A stretch of 64,000 nt of DNA, taken from the NCBI GenBank assembly GCA_014240065.1, contig JAAZXR010000012.1, positions 1 through 64,000 of the forward strand, in the 5' to 3' direction. The position numbers were made by a program, and so were the translations under genes. Shown here piece by piece: positions 17,840-25,854 of this stretch. The first letter of the stretch is position 1, and every line of letters starts with the position of its first letter. The DNA is from Myxococcales bacterium (GTDB lineage: Bacteria; Myxococcota_A; Polyangia; Nannocystales; Nannocystaceae). The notes beneath the pieces are model-generated. The model saw only the letters and a program-made list of their open reading frames with translations. It ran no database searches and was not told where the DNA came from.

Positions 17840-19228
17840 ATGAAGGGCTCCCAATTGCATCGCTCCCGACTTCTGGCGCTCGCCCTCGCCGGCGGCGCGC
17901 TGGTCGGTTGCGCGACGTATACGGACAAGACGGAGCGCCTCCGCGATTCGGTGGCGCGGGGTGACCTCGGCGGCGGGCTCACCGCCGCGAATAAGCTCCT
18001 CAAGGTCGACGCAGCAGACGAGCTCCCCGACGACATGAAGGGCGATCGGCCGCTCGTCGTGCTGGAGCGGGGTTCCATCCTGCACGCGCTCGGTCGATTT
18101 CTTGAGAGCGCGAAGAACCTGCAAGCGGCGGAGGGGGAGCTCGAGCTCCTCGATCTGTCCAATGACGCGGGAGGCAAGATCGCGAAATATATCTGGAGCG
18201 ACAGCGCGACCAAGTACAAAACACCGCCGGTGGAGAGGCTCGCTCTCAACGCGCTGAATATGATCAACTATCTGGCAGTCGGTGACTTGAACGGCGCGCG
18301 CGTGGAGGCGAAGCGCTTCACCACCATGCGGAACTACCTGCGAGATTACGACCCTGAGCACGCCTACGGAGGCTTCGGTTCGTACCTCGCCGGATTCACC
18401 ATGGAGAAGCTCGGGGAGACGGACTCTGCGCTGTTGTATTACGACGAGGCGCTTGAGGAGCGATCCCTCGTCTCCCTCATCCCCGCCGTCAAGCGGATGT
18501 GGCGACCGGAGAGTTTTGAATCCGAGCGATTTGAATCGCTGCTCGGTGTGGAGCTCACCGCGCGCACCGAGGTGACGCGCCCGGAGGTCAACGAGACCGA
18601 GCCCAAAGGTGGTGAGCTGCTCGTCGTCGTGAACGTGGGCCGCGTGCCCCGCAAGAAAGCGCAGCGCATCCCGATCGGCGCGGCGATTGGACTGGCCGGG
18701 TCCTACGTGACCGGTGACCTCGCGGTGCTTGAACGTACGGCCCTCAAGGTCTTCATCTACCCGGAGCTCGTCCCCGCCGGCAACACCTACGATTCTGCCG
18801 CCGTGCAGGTCGACGGGCATGAGCTGCACACGGAGTTGGTCTCCGATATCTCGGCGCACGTGGTCCGAGAGTACACAGAGCTTAAACCAAAGATCATCGG
18901 CGCGGGGATCTCTCGCATGATCACCAGGGCGTTGGCCGCGGAGGGGGCGAGGGCCGCCGGAAGCAGCGGCAAGAATGAGTCCAGCGGTGTGCTCGGGGCG
19001 CTGGCTGCGCTCGCGGTGGAGGGGGCGATGGTCGCCGCCGACAAGCCCGACACCCGCTCGTGGACGCTGCTGCCGGCGCAGGTCTACATCGCGCGGCAGT
19101 ACCTCCCCGCGGGGGATCACGAGGTGGAGGTGACGATCTCGGGTCCCGGCGGCGAGGAGCGGAGGGTCGCGAACGTGACCATCACCGAAGGTGGATTTTC
19201 AGTTGTGGACTTCACAACCCTACGATGA
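17840..19228 (+). CDS. COG3014-like lipoprotein with TPR-like N-terminal half
   Basis: The 462-residue protein begins with a short signal peptide and lipobox Leu-Val-Gly-Cys-Ala. Residues about 25-220 look helical and TPR-like (Leu-Leu-Tyr-Tyr-Asp-Glu-Ala-Leu-Glu-Glu). A beta-rich C-terminal half follows, containing a long Ala-rich helix. The overall pattern matches the COG3014 group of lipoproteins that often accompany LpoB-like genes; I base that on pattern and context, not on an alignment. It is co-directional with the LpoB-like gene and probably in the same operon. Confidence 0.65.
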   Translation: MKGSQLHRSRLLALALAGGALVGCATYTDKTERLRDSVARGDLGGGLTAANKLLKVDAADELPDDMKGDRPLVVLERGSILHALGRFLESAKNLQAAEGELELLDLSNDAGGKIAKYIWSDSATKYKTPPVERLALNALNMINYLAVGDLNGARVEAKRFTTMRNYLRDYDPEHAYGGFGSYLAGFTMEKLGETDSALLYYDEALEERSLVSLIPAVKRMWRPESFESERFESLLGVELTARTEVTRPEVNETEPKGGELLVVVNVGRVPRKKAQRIPIGAAIGLAGSYVTGDLAVLERTALKVFIYPELVPAGNTYDSAAVQVDGHELHTELVSDISAHVVREYTELKPKIIGAGISRMITRALAAEGARAAGSSGKNESSGVLGALAALAVEGAMVAADKPDTRSWTLLPAQVYIARQYLPAGDHEVEVTISGPGGEERRVANVTITEGGFSVVDFTTLR

Positions 19229-19265
19229 CCGAGGCGATCGCCTCGAGAGATACATGGAACCAGGT

Positions 19266-19838
19266 ATGAAACAACGCAGCAGATTTGGACAACGAGTAGT
19301 ATGGAGCGGCGTCGCAGCCGTGGCCGTGTGGGCCGCACCGAGCGACGCTCGGGCGGGATCTGTGACGGGTTCACAGGGCATTGAGATCGAAGGTCCGAGG
19401 GATCGACGTGGACTCATTTGGGGGTTCGGGCTCGGGATGGGTGGCTCCAAAATGCCGGCGCGTTTCGTGCCGGCGCCGCGACTCCAGATGTTCCTCGGCG
19501 CGGGCGTGAACGAGCGGCTGACGGTGGAGGGAGAATTCACCCTGGGAAAATACTTGGGCAAGGATTCGGGGTGGAACGTCGGGGGGGACCTCGCCCTCAC
19601 GGGCTTCCTCTACAAAGGCCTCTACGCGCGGCTCGGCATGGGTGTGCAGGGGGTCCCTGAAGATTTGGGGCGCCCCTCCATGACCTACGGGATCGGAGGG
19701 GATCTCGGCCTGGGCTACGAGCTGTTCGTCAACAACACCGCCGCGCTTGGATTTGGCGTCGAGTACGACATGCGCTACGCGGGCGATGGGAGCCTGCGCC
19801 ACGGCGCCTTTGGGGGCATCACGCTGCGCTTTTACTAG
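19266..19838 (+). CDS. Small outer-membrane beta-barrel protein
   Basis: From ATG 19266 the product is 190 residues with a cleavable signal peptide ending at Ala-Arg-Ala-Gly. The mature protein is alternating amphipathic beta-strands rich in Gly and aromatics and ends in Leu-Arg-Phe-Tyr, the C-terminal aromatic signature used by the Bam machinery. Size suggests an 8-stranded barrel. It follows the LpoB-like and COG3014-like lipoproteins on the same strand and may serve as their outer-membrane partner. Confidence 0.7.
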   Translation: MKQRSRFGQRVVWSGVAAVAVWAAPSDARAGSVTGSQGIEIEGPRDRRGLIWGFGLGMGGSKMPARFVPAPRLQMFLGAGVNERLTVEGEFTLGKYLGKDSGWNVGGDLALTGFLYKGLYARLGMGVQGVPEDLGRPSMTYGIGGDLGLGYELFVNNTAALGFGVEYDMRYAGDGSLRHGAFGGITLRFY

Positions 19839-19861
19839 CGACGAGCGCGCGGGGAGGTCGG

Positions 19862-21223
19862 CTACTCGGCCTCAACGATGGTGTGGTCGACATCGCGGCC
19901 GTCGGGGGCCTCGCCGTGGAGGCCGAAGCGCTCGACGAGCCGAATGATCTCCGCGACGCCTCGGTTCATCGAGCGAGCGACTTGGGCCACATCTCCACGC
20001 TGGTTGGCGAGGTTGCGCATGAGGTTCCGTCGCAGCTCCTCCACAGACTCCGGTGTCTGCGGGAGGCCTTCACGCCGATTCATGATCTCCTCGATCATGT
20101 CCAGGGTGATGCTGCCCCCCGCCGACGACAGCACGACCGCCGTGGAGAGCGTCTGCTTGAGCTCACGAATGTTGAACGGCCACGAGTGGATCAGCAGCCT
20201 TCGGAAGGCGCGAGTCACCAACTGTATTTTATTGCCGCCGCTCTCTTTCAAAAACGCCCGGCACAGACGCCCAAGATCTTCTCTTCGTTCCCTCAACGGG
20301 GGGATTCTGGCCTGGTATCCCGCGATTTTCGAGAAGAGATCGCCGCGGAAATCGTGCTTGGAGACCAGCTTATGGAGGTCGAGGTGAGACGCGCAAACAA
20401 TACGAGCGGGGAGGCCGGTCCGGTGCTCGAGCGCTTGCGGGACGTTGAACAGGGCCGTGTTCAGCTTCGCTTGCTGCTCACTGGTGAGGGCGTCCAGTTC
20501 GTCGAAGAACAGGGTTCCGTTGTGGGCCCGCTGGAAGATCCCGTCGGTGTTCGGGCTGCCGAACAGCGTCTCGTTGAAGCGATCTTCGGGCAGGGCTGAG
20601 AGGTTTTGTTTGATGAACGCGCCCCTCCGGCCGCTCAGCTTGTGGAGCTCCCGGGCGACGTGCTCTTTGCCCACGCCGGTCTCTCCCGCGAACAAGAGGG
20701 GGATGTTGCTGCGAGCAATTCGCTCGAGCCGCTTCATCACATCAAACAGCGGTGGGTTGGCGGAATAGAGCGCGTCGCGTTCGATGGGTTCGGGCCGTGA
20801 GGTCGAGGAACGGAGCAGCCAAAACGAGCGACCAATTTCGATAATCTGGCCGCTTCGTACCCGCTGCGGACCCTCGATCGCTTCACGCTCGAGGTGCGTG
20901 CCGTTGCGCGAACCGAGATCGCGAAGCTCGTAGTCGTAGTCGAAGCCGCTGCTCCCAAGTCGAAGCTCGGCGTGGACCGAGCTGATCCATCCCAACGGGA
21001 TCTTGAGGCGCATGACGCCGTTCGATTTCTCGATCACGATTTGATCGCGGCCGCCTCGTCCAAATCGGACCGCCCGGATATTGGTGAGGTCGATGACCAT
21101 CCCCGTCTCCGCAAACCCGTTCTCGGGGGAGCCGAGGTAGACGAGCCATGGGTGTACACCGGCCCCCGACGCGGCGGGTACAGGCGTCTCATCGGTCAAC
21201 GTCTCGTGCTTCGTCTCTTCCAC
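19862..21223 (-). CDS. FHA-AAA+ regulator of the enhancer-binding-protein type, without GAFTGA
   Basis: The 453-residue protein has an N-terminal FHA domain (about 45-135, with Leu-Gly-Ser-Arg-Asn-Gly-Thr, the phosphothreonine-binding loop). An AAA+ domain follows: Walker A Gly-Glu-Thr-Gly-Val-Gly-Lys near residue 181, Walker B Gly-Thr-Leu-Phe-Phe-Asp-Glu. A Fis-like C-terminal helical region closes the protein. The segment between Leu-Phe-Gly and Gly-Ile-Phe-Gln, where sigma-54 activators carry GAFTGA, is shortened and lacks it. FHA-EBPs are common in myxobacteria, where Ser/Thr kinases feed into sigma-54. Loss of GAFTGA argues that this one does not remodel sigma-54 holoenzyme. Confidence 0.8.
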   Translation of the reverse strand: MEETKHETLTDETPVPAASGAGVHPWLVYLGSPENGFAETGMVIDLTNIRAVRFGRGGRDQIVIEKSNGVMRLKIPLGWISSVHAELRLGSSGFDYDYELRDLGSRNGTHLEREAIEGPQRVRSGQIIEIGRSFWLLRSSTSRPEPIERDALYSANPPLFDVMKRLERIARSNIPLLFAGETGVGKEHVARELHKLSGRRGAFIKQNLSALPEDRFNETLFGSPNTDGIFQRAHNGTLFFDELDALTSEQQAKLNTALFNVPQALEHRTGLPARIVCASHLDLHKLVSKHDFRGDLFSKIAGYQARIPPLRERREDLGRLCRAFLKESGGNKIQLVTRAFRRLLIHSWPFNIRELKQTLSTAVVLSSAGGSITLDMIEEIMNRREGLPQTPESVEELRRNLMRNLANQRGDVAQVARSMNRGVAEIIRLVERFGLHGEAPDGRDVDHTIVEAE

Positions 21224-21311
21224 TCGTCTTCCGCGATGGTATCAGTTTGGGGCCAGTGAGATCATGGTGAAGCGTCGATTTACAGGGGGCGCGCGCCTTC
21301 CGCCATTCGTG

Positions 21312-21317
21312 TATCCT
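21312..21317 (+). promoter_or_regulatory. -10-like box close to the hemE start
   Basis: TATCCT lies 10 nt before the hemE ATG. No Shine-Dalgarno lies between, so a near-leaderless transcript is possible. No convincing -35 was found. Confidence 0.3.
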
Positions 21318-21327
21318 GTCCACGATC

Positions 21328-22347
21328 ATGGATGAAGACGAATCCAGCTTCTTACGCGCGTGCCGGGGCAACCGCACTCAGCGCACACCCGTGTGGATGA
21401 TGCGGCAGGCGGGTCGGTACTTGCCCGAGTATCGCGCCGTTCGGGAGAAGGTGTCGTTTTTGGAGCTGTGCCGGGCACCTCAGTTGTGCGCCGAGGTCAC
21501 CATGCAGCCCCTGGAGAGATTCGATCTGGACGCGGCGATTTTGTTCTCGGACATCCTCGTCGTCTTCGACGCCATGGGCGTCGACGTTGAATTTGCGCCA
21601 GGTCCTCGGCTGCCGAATCCTGTGAGGACCACGTCGGACGTGGCCCGGCTGCGGTGGGGTGATCCTCGCGAGGAGCTGCGCTACGTGATGGATGCGGTGC
21701 GCGCGTGCAAGCGCGCGGTCACCGGTCGCGCCCCGCTCATTGGATTTTGCGGCGCGCCGCTGACGATCATCAGCTACTTGATTGAAGGGGGGGGGAGCCG
21801 AGATTTCGAGCACACCAAGCGCATGTTGTTCTCTGCGCCCGAGGTGTTTGAGGGGCTCATGTCCGCCATGACCTCCCTTCTTGTTCAGTACCTCCAAGGG
21901 CAGGTAGAGGCGGGCGCAGACGCCATCCAGATCTTCGACAGCTGGGCAGGGGCGCTCACGCCTCAAGACTACCGCGCGCGCGTATTGCCCCACGTGGATC
22001 GACTCGTCCGAGAGGCGCGAGGCTTCGGCGTGCCGGTGATCATGTTTGCGCGGGGGAACGCGCATCATCTTGAGGGGATCGCCTCCACCGACGCCGACGT
22101 GATCGGCGTGGATTGGACCATGGGCCTGTCAACGGCCATCGACGTGGTGGGTGAAGACCGGGTGGTCCAAGGCAACCTCGATCCCATGCTCTTGCTTGGC
22201 GCACCGGAGACGTTGGTCGCGAGGACGCGGGAGGTGGTGGCTGCCGGGCGAAGAGCGCGTGCGCACGTGTTCAATCTGGGTCACGGGATCTCTCGCCACA
22301 CAGATCCCGAGATGGCGAAGTTGATGATCGACACGGTGCACGAATGA
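21328..22347 (+). CDS. hemE: Uroporphyrinogen decarboxylase
   Basis: The 339-residue product is full length for HemE. It carries the family signature Arg-Gln-Ala-Gly-Arg-Tyr-Leu-Pro-Glu-Tyr-Arg near residues 26-36, the Phe-Ser-Asp-Ile substrate-binding segment, Gly-Phe-Cys-Gly-Ala-Pro, Asp-Ser-Trp-Ala-Gly and the C-terminal Asn-Leu-Gly-His-Gly. The enzyme decarboxylates the four acetate side chains of uroporphyrinogen III to coproporphyrinogen III in heme synthesis, in the cytoplasm. Its stop overlaps the start of the next gene (ATGA), so the two are translationally coupled. Confidence 0.96.
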   Translation: MDEDESSFLRACRGNRTQRTPVWMMRQAGRYLPEYRAVREKVSFLELCRAPQLCAEVTMQPLERFDLDAAILFSDILVVFDAMGVDVEFAPGPRLPNPVRTTSDVARLRWGDPREELRYVMDAVRACKRAVTGRAPLIGFCGAPLTIISYLIEGGGSRDFEHTKRMLFSAPEVFEGLMSAMTSLLVQYLQGQVEAGADAIQIFDSWAGALTPQDYRARVLPHVDRLVREARGFGVPVIMFARGNAHHLEGIASTDADVIGVDWTMGLSTAIDVVGEDRVVQGNLDPMLLLGAPETLVARTREVVAAGRRARAHVFNLGHGISRHTDPEMAKLMIDTVHE

Positions 22348-22967
22348 GCCGGGAGGCGTCTGGGGGAGAGGCCGTCCGCCAGGTGCGGAGGAGCGTGCGC
22401 CGTCATCACGTCGCTGGGGGGGCGTGCGGCGCGCTGCTGGCGGTCGTCTCGGCGTGCGTGCTCCCCCCGGTGGCGGCTCCGCCTCCAGCCTCAGCGGAGG
22501 CAGCAGCCGATCCTGCGGTGAGCTCTGAAGGCGAGACAGCGCCCGTAGAGGGCGTGCAGGTCGGTGAGGTCGTCGGGCTCAGCGTCCCGCTTTTGGACGG
22601 CACGCTGTGGCAGGTTCAAGACGCGGAGGCGCCACGAGTTCAACGATGGTGTGTCGTGATCGGCAGCGCCTCCGATCCCAACTTTCTCTCGGCGCTCGAC
22701 GTGGTGCGCGCGCCTTTGGAGGGTGTGGGGGTGGTGATCGTGATCGTGGATGAACTTCGAGACGACGCGGAGCGCGTGCAGGTCGCAGATGCGCGCGTGG
22801 GCTGGGATCCAGAGGGTGTCGTGCCGCTGCAACTTGGTGTGTCGGCGCTCCCGTCGGTGGTGATCTTCGACTCGCGCGGCGCGGTGCAATGGAGCGCGTC
22901 GTTGACGGGCGCGGAGGGGTTGGCTCAGCGGTGGGGAGAGCTTCGCGAGTCCGCGGTCGCGGAGTGA
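22344..22967 (+). CDS. Lipoprotein with a thioredoxin-like fold lacking CxxC (tentative)
   Basis: The 207-residue protein has an Arg-rich n-region, hydrophobic core and lipobox Val-Val-Ser-Ala-Cys, then an Ala/Pro-rich linker. The mature domain resembles a TlpA/thioredoxin core: Val-Pro-Leu-Leu-Asp-Gly, a Cys-Val-Val-Ile-Gly strand, then Leu-Gly-Val-Ser-Ala-Leu-Pro-Ser-Val-Val-Ile-Phe-Asp (the cis-Pro strand). No Cys-x-x-Cys is present, so no disulfide chemistry is expected. It is coupled to hemE by an ATGA overlap, and its last 43 bases overlap the convergent protease gene. Confidence 0.5.
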   Translation: MSREASGGEAVRQVRRSVRRHHVAGGACGALLAVVSACVLPPVAAPPPASAEAAADPAVSSEGETAPVEGVQVGEVVGLSVPLLDGTLWQVQDAEAPRVQRWCVVIGSASDPNFLSALDVVRAPLEGVGVVIVIVDELRDDAERVQVADARVGWDPEGVVPLQLGVSALPSVVIFDSRGAVQWSASLTGAEGLAQRWGELRESAVAE

Positions 22968-24160
22968 GACGTGTCGAGGCGCGCGCGATCCGGAGCGCGC
23001 GGGCAGTCGGCCGCCGACCGACTTGAGATTTGTCGGAGGGCGCGTCGCAATCCACGGTGATTTGGGGCGCGTCGCTCGGCCCTTCGCATCAGCTCAACGA
23101 GCTCGCATCGCACGTGAAGGTCCTGCAGCGAGGGCGCACCAGAGCGCGCGATGGAGACGAGCAGATCGGGCGAATTCTCGGCGTAGGAGGGTGTTTGGCG
23201 CCAAAGGGTCACGGCGACCTCGGCCATCGTTGTGCGACTGAACATGGCCGCCAGCTCGGCGACGACCGTTGGATGCATGGGGGCCTTCATGGCTGTGATG
23301 GCCGCCACGCGAGCGGCGGCGTACCTGCGGCGGGCGAGGTGACCTCGGACACGGATCGTCGCCTCCCACCCCGCGCGTCGGGCAGACGCGATGGCGAGCC
23401 GGAGCTCTTCACGCTCCGGGGGGCAATAATCATCTGGTGCGTCGGTGAGGGTCGCGCGGTGGCGATCTGCTCGCAGGACGCACCTACGATCCGCGCGGTG
23501 AGACAGACCGAGGGCGTGTCCAAGTTCATGCAAGATCACATGGGACAGGGCCGCGTCGCTCGCGGGGGCGTCGTCGCTCCAACTCGCGAGCGAGACGATG
23601 GCGGTGGCGTCGGTCAGGCTCGCGTATCCGAAGACTTGACCGTCGGACCGGGATTCGAGCGGTCGCATCGTTACGCGCATGATGATTCCGGGGGCGCGGG
23701 TTGATACGTCGCGGAGTGTTTCTACGGATCGGCGGGCGTCGACCGACGTTGAGATCGGTGTCTTCTCGTCCGCGCCGGTCCGCGCCCCCGTCGGGACGCA
23801 CGGCAAGTGGAGTTTGGCGCGGATGATCGCGCAGATCTGTTGGACCCGCGCGCTCGGGACGCCGGGATCGGCACGGACCGCCACCGTCGGGGGTGGCGCT
23901 GGCGTGGAGTCGAGGGAGATCTCCGCGGGGGGGGAGAAGGCGGGGGAGGGCGAGGGGCTCGGGGCGCCGCCGCACGCGCCAGATCCGAGGGAGAGCGCCG
24001 CGGCCAGGGCGCGCGTAACGAAGGCTTGGCGCCCGCGCGGGGGCCCGACGCTCGTCTTGTGATGGCGCCGCCGGGTCGCCGCGCTCCGGCCGGGGGCGCC
24101 GCGCCAGCTCGCGAGCCTCCGCGCGCGGACGGGGGGATCGATGGGAGGTGCGCCGCGCAT
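22925..24160 (-). CDS. Archaemetzincin-like zinc metalloprotease with altered zinc-finger ligands
   Basis: The 411-residue product has an Arg-rich N-terminus, a hydrophobic segment ending in Gly-Ala-Cys-Gly-Gly (likely lipoprotein), a Pro/Ser linker, then a metzincin domain with His-Glu-Leu-Gly-His-Ala-Leu-Gly-Leu-Ser-His, the full three-His zinc motif. Spacing after the motif follows archaemetzincins (HExxHxxGx3Cx4CxM, then C..C). However, the first Cys is Arg, the Met-turn Met is Leu and the last Cys is Glu; the second and third Cys remain. The preceding Val-Phe-Gly-Tyr-Ala and Ile-Val-Ser-Leu strands also fit that family. A helical C-terminal region of about 150 residues is unrecognised. 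The start is uncertain. Confidence 0.65.
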   Translation of the reverse strand: MRGAPPIDPPVRARRLASWRGAPGRSAATRRRHHKTSVGPPRGRQAFVTRALAAALSLGSGACGGAPSPSPSPAFSPPAEISLDSTPAPPPTVAVRADPGVPSARVQQICAIIRAKLHLPCVPTGARTGADEKTPISTSVDARRSVETLRDVSTRAPGIIMRVTMRPLESRSDGQVFGYASLTDATAIVSLASWSDDAPASDAALSHVILHELGHALGLSHRADRRCVLRADRHRATLTDAPDDYCPPEREELRLAIASARRAGWEATIRVRGHLARRRYAAARVAAITAMKAPMHPTVVAELAAMFSRTTMAEVAVTLWRQTPSYAENSPDLLVSIARSGAPSLQDLHVRCELVELMRRAERRAPNHRGLRRALRQISSRSAADCPRAPDRARLDTSHSATADSRSSPHR

Positions 24161-24206
24161 GGTTCTTCTTTACACGAGGTCTGTTTTTGTGGTCTGAGAG
24201 AACTCC

Positions 24207-25115
24207 ATGGGCGAGCCTCCTTCCGACCCGCCGCGCCATTCGCGCGAAACACGTAGCGATCGATGGACCATCGGTGAGCTGTTGAATTGGACGACGTCGC
24301 GCCTTGAGGAGCTCGGAGTGACAGAGGCTCGCACCGACGCACAGCACCTGCTCGCGCACGCGCTCGGCTGCTCACGAATGGACCTCTACGTGCGGTTTCA
24401 TGAGCTTTTATCCCCGGAGCAGCGAGCGGGATTTCGTGATTTGGTCAAGCGGCGACTCGCGCGAGAGCCGGTCGCTTATATCGAGGGGAAGCGAGGCTTT
24501 CACGCCCTCGACCTCGAGCTCGGCGTGGATCGGCGGGCCTTGATTCCCCGCGCCGACACCGAGGTCTTGGTGGATTGGGTGTTGGAGGGGGCGACCGCGG
24601 ATGCGTCGCTCAAGGTGGTCGATGTGGGCACCGGCTCGGGCGCGTTGGCGTTGTCCCTCAAGCACAGTTGCCCGGCGTGGTCGGTCACCGCGTGCGACAT
24701 TTCGAAGGAGGCGCTGGCCCTCGCCCGTGAGAACGCCGCGCTGCATTCGCTGGAGGTCGACTTCGTCGAGTCCGATCTGCTCTCGGACGTGGCGAGCCCC
24801 GCCGGCGGCTGGGATCTCATCGTCGCGAATCTCCCGTACATTCCGTCCCAGGACATCGAATCGCTCGCGCCGGAGGTGCGGGCCTACGAGCCACGTTTGG
24901 CGCTCGACGGGGGGCCGGATGGCCTCGACTTGATCCGGCGGCTGATGGCTCAGACGCTCTGTGGAGGGGTCTTGGCGCCGCGCGGTGTCGTCTACCTCGA
25001 ATTCGGAATTCACCAGGCAGACGATGTGACGAGCCTCGTCCGCGATGTGGGCTTGTCGTGCCAGCTACGGGATGATTTGGCTGGGATCCCTCGCGTGGCG
25101 CGGGTGACCCGATAA
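24207..25115 (+). CDS. prmC: Release factor glutamine N5-methyltransferase (PrmC/HemK)
   Basis: The 302-residue protein has the helical PrmC N-terminal domain (Thr-Asp-Ala-Gln-His-Leu-Leu-Ala-His-Ala-Leu), then Pro-Val-Ala-Tyr-Ile and Ile-Pro-Arg-Ala-Asp-Thr-Glu-Val-Leu-Val, typical of PrmC. The SAM motif is Asp-Val-Gly-Thr-Gly-Ser-Gly-Ala. It methylates the Gln of the GGQ loop in RF1/RF2. The catalytic NPPY motif reads Asn-Leu-Pro-Tyr near residue 208, an unusual variant at the Gln-binding site. Length and all other landmarks are normal. Confidence 0.9.
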   Translation: MGEPPSDPPRHSRETRSDRWTIGELLNWTTSRLEELGVTEARTDAQHLLAHALGCSRMDLYVRFHELLSPEQRAGFRDLVKRRLAREPVAYIEGKRGFHALDLELGVDRRALIPRADTEVLVDWVLEGATADASLKVVDVGTGSGALALSLKHSCPAWSVTACDISKEALALARENAALHSLEVDFVESDLLSDVASPAGGWDLIVANLPYIPSQDIESLAPEVRAYEPRLALDGGPDGLDLIRRLMAQTLCGGVLAPRGVVYLEFGIHQADDVTSLVRDVGLSCQLRDDLAGIPRVARVTR

Positions 25116-25161
25116 AGGCAAGAAATTGGGATTTTTTGGCGCTCGCGCCCATGGTTGAACC

Positions 25162-25827
25162 ATGCTGAACCCGCGACGAATGATTGGGCCCCTCGCGTTT
25201 TGTACGCTGACCGCGGGCCTCGGAGGCTGCGCCACGATGAACGGACTGTCGGACAAGTTCGATATCGCCTCGCGCAGCTACAATCGCGCGCTGCGGTGGG
25301 ACGACATGGACACCGCGGTGGCGTTCCTGCCGCCGGAGAGCGTGCCTGGATTTTTGGCTGAGCGGGAGACGACCGAGGACGTGATTAAGATCGTGGACTA
25401 CGATCGCGTGCGGGTGCAGGTGGATCAAAAGCACGCGCAAGGCTTCGTGCGGGTGATGCTGCAGTGGCACTACGACGACTCGCTGACGGTCGAGACCTGC
25501 ATGATCGATCAAATTTGGCAGTATCACAGCGGCGACTGGACGTTGGTGGAAGAGTGGCAGATCAAGGGGAGTCCGCTGTTCTTCTTCGCCGACTACGACG
25601 AGGAGGATCCGGAGGCGCCGCACCCGTACTTGCCGGGGTTGGAATCGTTTCGCGAGACGCGGATGATCGGCTTGTCCGACGCTGAAAAGCGCAAGAAAAT
25701 TCGGGAGGCGAAACGATCCGCGAGAAAGTCGGCGGAGGATGCGGCTACCGATGAGCGCGCCGCTCAGGTGCCGCTCGCGCGTGAGAACACATCTTTCGAC
25801 ACACCGGTCATGTCTCAGGCGCGGTAG
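25162..25827 (+). CDS. Lipoprotein of unknown function
   Basis: The 221-residue product has a signal peptide with lipobox Leu-Gly-Gly-Cys-Ala. The body holds an NTF2-like-looking alpha/beta core: a helix with Tyr-Asn-Arg-Ala-Leu-Arg-Trp, strands with Val-Arg-Val-Met-Leu-Gln-Trp-His-Tyr, and Trp-Gln-Tyr-His-Ser-Gly-Asp-Trp. It ends in a Lys/Arg/Glu-rich helix of about 40 residues. It precedes a TPR membrane protein by 27 bp and may be co-transcribed with it. No family recognised. Confidence 0.7.
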   Translation: MLNPRRMIGPLAFCTLTAGLGGCATMNGLSDKFDIASRSYNRALRWDDMDTAVAFLPPESVPGFLAERETTEDVIKIVDYDRVRVQVDQKHAQGFVRVMLQWHYDDSLTVETCMIDQIWQYHSGDWTLVEEWQIKGSPLFFFADYDEEDPEAPHPYLPGLESFRETRMIGLSDAEKRKKIREAKRSARKSAEDAATDERAAQVPLARENTSFDTPVMSQAR

Positions 25828-25854
25828 GAGAGGTTCGGGTGAGGCGCGGCTTCG

